Shown here: piece after piece, positions 26,012 to 30,236 of the stretch | Position numbering within the stretch: position 1 is the stretch's first letter | How the letters are laid out: the number at the start of each line of letters is the position of its first letter | Assembly: GCA_947307375.1 (NCBI GenBank) | Contig: CAMZIX010000005.1 | Coordinates: forward strand, 1-30,236 | From: an uncultured Clostridia bacterium | GTDB lineage: Bacteria > Bacillota_A > Clostridia > Oscillospirales > Oscillospiraceae | Reading direction: 5' to 3' | DNA: 30,236 nucleotides | The notes under the pieces: model-generated | Told to the model about the DNA's origin: nothing | Seen by the model: only the letters and a program-made list of their open reading frames with translations | The model's database searches: none | Program-made: the position numbers and the translations under genes

Positions 26012-28105
26012 CTATACCCCGATCTTTACGGAGCAGGTCCCGCGTCCGGTCAGCTCTGCGGTGCGACCGTCCGGACCGCCGCATCCGGCGTATAGGGTCC
26101 AACTTCCGCTGCCCGGCAGGCGAACTCCTGCGTCGTTCACCACGGTGAAGGCCAAAGGATCGATGGGAACAGAGACGGTCTTTTCCTCGCCTGCGGCAAG
26201 GCTGATCCTCCTGAAGCCGCAGAGAACGGGGTTAGGCGGAGCGAAGGTGCTTTCCTCGTCACGAAGGTAAAGCTCTACGACGTCTTCCGTAGCGACAGCG
26301 CCTTCGTTGCGAACAGTGACCTGCGCCAGCTCCCCGTCCGCCGCCAGGGCGGAGACGAAGCAATCGCCGTAGGTCAGGCCAAAACCGAACGGATAAAGGG
26401 GCGTGCCGCGGTAGTAACGGTAGGTGCGGCCGGTCATGGAGTAGTCGGTAAAGGCGGGCAGTTCGTTCAGAGCTTCGTTGCGGTAGAAAGTAACGGGCAG
26501 CTTGCCGGAAGGAGAGGCTTTGCCGAACAGCAGTTCGGCTATGGCGCGACCGCCGCCTGCTCCGGGATACCAGCCCAAAAGAACGGCGTCGGCGGAATCC
26601 TGGGCAGAGGAAAGATCGACGGCGCTGCCTGCCAGCAATACCACGACCGTGGGCTTACCAACTGCCAGCACGCGCCGGAGCAGCTGACGCTGAGGAGAAG
26701 GCAGGAGAAGATCAGCTTTATCGCCGGAGTAGTAGCTGTTGCCGGTGTCGCCCTCTTCGCCTTCCAGTGTTTCGTCCAATCCCAAGACCAGGATAACCTT
26801 ATCGCTGGCCTTGGCTACCGCGACTGCTTCCGCCAGCCGGTCTCCGGCGGCAGCCAGAGGCTCCACGTGCTCCTCACTCAGGGCGCAGCCTTCGGAATAG
26901 AAGATACGGCAGCGGCCGGCAGTAATATCCTGGATGCCCTCCAGCACGGTAACATAGCGCGAGGCAGTGCCGTGATAATTGCCGATCAGCGCCCGCCGGC
27001 TGTTTGCGTTGGGGCCGATGACACCGATGGTCTGGCCGTCAGCGGGATCCAGAGGCAGCAGACCGTTGTTCTTCAGCAGCACGCAGGACCGCAGTGAAGC
27101 GCGGTGCGCCAGCTCGAGATGTTCATCGCATTCGACCGTATCACAGGGTATGCCGTCATATTCGCTGCCTTTATCACCCAGGATGCCCAGCATAAAACGG
27201 GTCGTAAAGACTCGGACCGCGCTGCGGCGTATAGCATCTTCCGTGATCAGGCCCTGCCCGTAGGCGTTCATTATGTGCTGGTAAGTGCAGCCGCAGTTGA
27301 GATCGCAGCCGGTCTCAAGCGCCAGCTTGACGGACTGAACAGGCGCATCCGTGACCTTATGGTTTTCGTGAAAATCCCGGATGGCCCAGCAGTCGGAAAC
27401 GAAATGGCCCTCAAATCCCCATTCTTCACGCAGCTTAGCCATAAGGAAGCTGCTCGCGCAGCAGGGCTCGCCGTTGAGACGGTTGTAAGCCCCCATAACG
27501 GCCTCCACCTTGGCGTCGCAGACCAGAGCTTTGAAAGCAGGGAAATAAGTCTCTTCCATATCTTTCGGCGAAGCTTCGGCGTTAAAGCAGTGCCGCAGTT
27601 CCTCTGGCCCGCTGTGGACGGCAAAGTGTTTGGCGCAGGCCGCCGTTTTCAGGGTCTCCCCCGGTCCCTGCAGGCCACGTACGAAGGACGCGCCCAATCT
27701 GGACGTCAGATAAGGATCCTCGCCGTAGGTCTCCTGTCCCCTACCCCAGCGTGGGTCGCGAAATATATTCACATTGGGCGACCACATGGTCAGCCCGTGG
27801 TAGATATCCCGATCGCCCTCAGCGGAAAGGGCGTTGTATTTGGCCCGCGCTTCGGTGGCGATGGCGGAAGCGATGGCTTCCAGCAACTCATCGTCGAACA
27901 TGGACGCCATACCGATGGCCTGGGGGAAGCTGGTGGCCGTACCGCCCCGGGCCAGACCGTGCAGAGCCTCGTTCCACCAGTTATAAGCAGGTACGCCCAA
28001 CCGCTCGATGGCAGGCGCATCAAAACGCAGCTGATCGGCCATCTCTGCGACAGTCATGCGGCCCACCAGTTCTTCTGCCAGTTTTTTTGCCTGCTCGCGC
28101 TTCAT
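26012..28105 (-). CDS. GH3 family beta-glycosidase (beta-glucosidase/xylosidase type)
   Basis: The protein has 697 aa with no signal peptide, so it should be cytosolic. The N-terminal TIM-barrel domain shows NEALHGLARGG, WSPNVNIFRDPRWGRGQETYGEDP, KHFAVHSG and nucleophile Asp238 in SDCWAI. The second domain (from about 345) has CVLLKNNGLLPL and VIGPNANSRR. A fibronectin-III-like C-terminal domain follows (YPFGFGLTYGDCF onward). The enzyme releases a sugar from the non-reducing end of beta-linked oligosaccharides; the domain order fits both beta-glucosidases and beta-xylosidases. A neighbouring GH94 gene favours a beta-glucoside. The ATG follows AAAGGA by about 12 nt. It starts 19 nt after the LacI gene. 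Confidence 0.94.
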   Translation of the reverse strand: MKREQAKKLAEELVGRMTVAEMADQLRFDAPAIERLGVPAYNWWNEALHGLARGGTATSFPQAIGMASMFDDELLEAIASAIATEARAKYNALSAEGDRDIYHGLTMWSPNVNIFRDPRWGRGQETYGEDPYLTSRLGASFVRGLQGPGETLKTAACAKHFAVHSGPEELRHCFNAEASPKDMEETYFPAFKALVCDAKVEAVMGAYNRLNGEPCCASSFLMAKLREEWGFEGHFVSDCWAIRDFHENHKVTDAPVQSVKLALETGCDLNCGCTYQHIMNAYGQGLITEDAIRRSAVRVFTTRFMLGILGDKGSEYDGIPCDTVECDEHLELAHRASLRSCVLLKNNGLLPLDPADGQTIGVIGPNANSRRALIGNYHGTASRYVTVLEGIQDITAGRCRIFYSEGCALSEEHVEPLAAAGDRLAEAVAVAKASDKVILVLGLDETLEGEEGDTGNSYYSGDKADLLLPSPQRQLLRRVLAVGKPTVVVLLAGSAVDLSSAQDSADAVLLGWYPGAGGGRAIAELLFGKASPSGKLPVTFYRNEALNELPAFTDYSMTGRTYRYYRGTPLYPFGFGLTYGDCFVSALAADGELAQVTVRNEGAVATEDVVELYLRDEESTFAPPNPVLCGFRRISLAAGEEKTVSVPIDPLAFTVVNDAGVRLPGSGSWTLYAGCGGPDGRTAELTGRGTCSVKIGV

Positions 28106-28124
28106 GGGTGTCCGGGTTCCTTTC

Positions 28125-29138
28125 TTATTCTGAAAGATCCTTGACGGATTCGCCTTCGTAAAGGCTGCCGTGGATGATCAGGTGCTCCGGCAGAGTGGTA
28201 CGGGGATGCTCGATACGTTCGATCAGCCGGGATACCGCCGTTCGGCCCAGCTCTTCCGTATTCTGCCGCCAGGTGGTCAATTTGGGGCTCAGGGTACGCG
28301 CCATATGGATGCCGTCGTAACCCACGACAGAAATGTCATCAGGAACAGAGAGACCGGCATCAGTGATGGCGTTGTAGCCGCCGATATAAGCGTAATCGTC
28401 GGAAAAAAGGATGCAGGTCGGCCTGCTTTTTACTGCAAGCAGCTTTTTGGTAGCGGCATAACAACTGATCGGCTCGTGATATTCGCAGGAAAGTACATAT
28501 CCTTCAGGCACCTCGATACCCAGTTCCTCACAGGCCCGGTAAAAGCCGCGCAAACGGCGCTCCGTAACAGCCGTAGGGTTGCCGTGGATATAGGCAATGC
28601 GGCGGTGTCCCTTTCGATAAACGTAGCGCACCAATTGTTCGATGCCGTTCATATTGTCCGAGAGGACAGCCATCCGGTCATCGTAGGCATGGTCCAGAGT
28701 GACCACGGGAATATCCGAATAGACCAGCTCCTGTACGGCAGGATCAAGAAAGTCCGCGCATATGATCGCCACGCCCTCGACCTGGCGGTAACGCGCATGC
28801 TGCAGATAACCCGATTTGATGTTGCCGAAATTGCGATTTATAAAGGTGATATCGTAACCGCAGCGCTCGGATTCATAGCGGAAGCTGTTTAGCGCCGATG
28901 CGAAGTATTCGTGCATGAAGCCGCTGTTTTGCAGATCTTCGTAGATGATGCCTATATTGTAAGTGCGGTTGGTCTTGAGCGCGCGGGCCATGACGTTTGC
29001 CGTATAGCCCTGCTCTTTGGCAGCGGCCAAAACCCGCTCCCTGGTGGCGTCGCCGATATCCTGCTGGCCGTTAAGCGCCTTGCTCACGGTGGCTACGGAA
29101 ACACCGCAGTACTGTGCAATGTCCTTCATCGAAACCAC
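28125..29138 (-). CDS. LacI-family transcriptional regulator
   Basis: The protein has 337 aa. The GTG at 29138 is taken as start because AAGGAGG (29153-29147) lies 8 nt upstream; the internal ATG at 29129 would be 17 nt away. The N-terminal helix-turn-helix is SMKDIAQYCGVSVATVSKAL, followed by ANVMARALKTNRTYNIGII, the hinge and first strand of the periplasmic-binding-like sensor domain. The C-terminal part has CILFSDDYAYIGGYNAI and VVGYDGIHMAR. It probably represses the GH3/ABC operon, itself included, and the divergent GH94 gene, and is released by an imported sugar. Identical 14-bp sites at both divergent promoters support this. Confidence 0.94.
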   Translation of the reverse strand: MVSMKDIAQYCGVSVATVSKALNGQQDIGDATRERVLAAAKEQGYTANVMARALKTNRTYNIGIIYEDLQNSGFMHEYFASALNSFRYESERCGYDITFINRNFGNIKSGYLQHARYRQVEGVAIICADFLDPAVQELVYSDIPVVTLDHAYDDRMAVLSDNMNGIEQLVRYVYRKGHRRIAYIHGNPTAVTERRLRGFYRACEELGIEVPEGYVLSCEYHEPISCYAATKKLLAVKSRPTCILFSDDYAYIGGYNAITDAGLSVPDDISVVGYDGIHMARTLSPKLTTWRQNTEELGRTAVSRLIERIEHPRTTLPEHLIIHGSLYEGESVKDLSE

Positions 29139-29152
29139 CGTATCCGCCTCCT

Positions 29153-29166
29153 TAATCGTTTTCGTA
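29153..29166 (-). promoter_or_regulatory. candidate LacI operator A
   Basis: TACGAAAACGATTA on the minus strand, just downstream of the LacI -10 box and spanning the expected transcription start. It overlaps the AAGGAGG by one base. The AAxCGxTT core fits the LacI/CcpA type of operator. Confidence 0.65.
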
Positions 29167-29171
29167 ATTTA

Positions 29172-29200
29172 AGCATAGCGTATTTGGAAGAAAAATGCAA
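29172..29200 (-). promoter_or_regulatory. promoter for the LacI/GH3/ABC operon
   Basis: On the minus strand: TTGCAT (29200-29195), 17 bp, TATGCT (29177-29172). Confidence 0.75.
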
Positions 29201-29337
29201 GCAGTATTTTTAAAAAAGAATCTGACGCTTTTTTGTGAAGGCTATCTGAAAAATGAGAATTTTTTATGGCTCGCGCAGCCAGCAGCAACAGATTCGAGAC
29301 CAAGCAAGGCATATTTCAAAAAACTGCCAAAAACAAC

Positions 29338-29375
29338 TTGCTTTTTTCACGAAAATCCGTTACTTTTAGTATATT
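29338..29375 (+). promoter_or_regulatory. promoter region of the GH94 gene
   Basis: Two readings are possible: TTGCTT (29338-29343), 17 bp, TACTTT (29361-29366); or a poorer -35 (TTCACG, 29346-29351) with 18 bp and TATATT (29370-29375). Both place the start close to operator B. Confidence 0.5.
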
Positions 29376-29379
29376 AGGC

Positions 29380-29393
29380 TACGAAAACGATTA
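29380..29393 (+). promoter_or_regulatory. candidate LacI operator B
   Basis: TACGAAAACGATTA, the exact inverted copy of site A, at the expected start of GH94 transcription. A diverged copy (ACGAAAATCCGTTACTTT) lies about 32 bp upstream, near 29349-29366. Confidence 0.65.
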
Positions 29394-29421
29394 CTTTGCC
29401 CTTTTGCCAAGGAGGCCGCTC

Positions 29422-30236
29422 ATGCGATTCGGTTATTTTGACGACGAACACAAAGAATATGTCATAACCACGCCTCAGACGCCGCTGCCCTGGATCAACT
29501 ATCTGGGCTGCGAGGATTTCTTTACGCTCCTCAGCAACACCGCCGGCGGCTACTGCTTTTACCGTGACGCTCGTCTGCGTCGGTTGACCCGCTACCGCTA
29601 CAACAACTGCCCCATGGACAGCGAAGGCTTTCGCATTTATATAAAGGAGGGCGGCACGGTGTGGAATCCCGGCTGGCAGCCGATACAGGCAGAGCTGGAC
29701 TCATATCGCTGCCGGCACGGGCTGGGATATACGGTCATCGAGGGCGGAAAGAATGGCATATCTGCACGGCAGGAGTTTTTCGTGCCAAAAGGCGAACACT
29801 GTTTGCTAATCCGTCTCACTATCAGCAACAACAGCCCGACAGAACGTAAACTCCAGGTATTCCCCTATTTAGAGTTTTGCTTTTGGGACGCCATGGACGA
29901 CGCTTCCAACTTTCAGCGCAATCTTTCTATCGGTGAAGTTGAAGTCAAAGGCTCGGCCATTTACCACAAGACCGAATATCGCGAACGCCGTGATCACTAT
30001 GCCGTGTTTTGGGCGAACAGACCGTTCAACGGCTTCGACACCTCCCGGGAGGCTTTTATCGGGACCTATGGCAGTCCCGGTCGGCCTGCGGCCGTGTTCG
30101 GCGACGGCTGCACGGGCAGCATAACTCACGGGTGGCAGCCCATAGCCGCCGCCCAATTCGACCTGACGCTGCGCCCAGGGGACAGCGAGAGCATGATATT
30201 CGGGCTCGGTTATATTGAGAATCCCGCTGAAGAAAA
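29422..30236 (+). CDS. GH94 cellobiose-phosphorylase-type glycoside phosphorylase, 3'-truncated
   Basis: The frame is open from the ATG at 29422 to the window end, 271 codons of a protein normally near 800 aa. AAGGAGG (29409-29415) lies 6 nt upstream. The start MRFGYFDDEHKEYVIT, then PLPWINYLG, SNTAGGYCFYRDARL and LTRYRYNN, is the typical N-terminal beta-sandwich of cellobiose phosphorylases. The catalytic (alpha/alpha)6 barrel lies outside the window. The enzyme would split a beta-linked glucodisaccharide with phosphate to glucose-1-phosphate and glucose in the cytosol. Cellobiose is the best guess; other GH94 specificities such as laminaribiose or cellodextrin cannot be excluded. It is divergent from the LacI operon and shares its operator. 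Confidence 0.9.
   Translation, partial: MRFGYFDDEHKEYVITTPQTPLPWINYLGCEDFFTLLSNTAGGYCFYRDARLRRLTRYRYNNCPMDSEGFRIYIKEGGTVWNPGWQPIQAELDSYRCRHGLGYTVIEGGKNGISARQEFFVPKGEHCLLIRLTISNNSPTERKLQVFPYLEFCFWDAMDDASNFQRNLSIGEVEVKGSAIYHKTEYRERRDHYAVFWANRPFNGFDTSREAFIGTYGSPGRPAAVFGDGCTGSITHGWQPIAAAQFDLTLRPGDSESMIFGLGYIENPAEE

Overview
The window looks like a chromosomal segment of a GC-rich (about 60% by eye) anaerobic Bacillota of class Clostridia, probably a gut bacterium. The signs are strong AAGGAGG-type ribosome binding sites, a type III glutamine synthetase, DUF5058/DUF6591/DUF3784-type proteins, and a LacI-controlled CUT1 sugar ABC transporter next to GH3 and GH94 enzymes. No rRNA, tRNA, CRISPR array, insertion sequence or prophage gene was seen.

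Layout. (1) 1-2127: the 3' part of a metallophosphoesterase; a small leftward operon (putative lipoprotein plus a 44-aa acidic protein); and a 5'-truncated AraC-type regulator remnant. (2) 2128-5225: a type-B carboxylesterase and a GPH-type sugar/cation symporter, each with its own promoter. (3) 5326-10393: a tight rightward operon of a DUF5058 membrane protein, a second multispanning membrane protein, a membrane-anchored M20 peptidase, a D-2-hydroxyacid (glycerate-type) dehydrogenase and a glycerate kinase. It reads as a candidate uptake, hydrolysis and glycerate-assimilation module with unknown substrate. (4) 10477-17747: four glutamine-linked enzymes side by side, pyrG and guaA rightward and glmS and glnN leftward. 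A terminator-like hairpin lies between the pyrG promoter and its start codon. (5) 17975-22159: a LysR regulator followed by a three-gene redox cluster (CrtI/phytoene-desaturase-like FAD oxidoreductase, FAD/NAD(P)H/[2Fe-2S] reductase, small DUF3784-like membrane protein). (6) 22269-22541: HU. (7) 22760-30236: a leftward beta-glucoside cluster (LacI, GH3 glycosidase, solute-binding lipoprotein, two permeases) divergent from a GH94 cellobiose-phosphorylase-type gene that runs off the window. An identical 14-bp site occurs in inverted orientation at the start region of both divergent promoters.

How the genes work together. Region 7 would import a beta-linked gluco-oligosaccharide and split it in the cytosol by hydrolysis (GH3) and phosphorolysis (GH94) under one LacI repressor. 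The transporter ATPase is not in the window. Region 4 makes glutamine (GlnN) and spends it on CTP, GMP and glucosamine-6-phosphate. The best candidates for undescribed systems are the DUF5058/M20/glycerate operon and the CrtI-like/[2Fe-2S] reductase/DUF3784 cluster. All family names come from recognising sequence motifs; no database search was possible.
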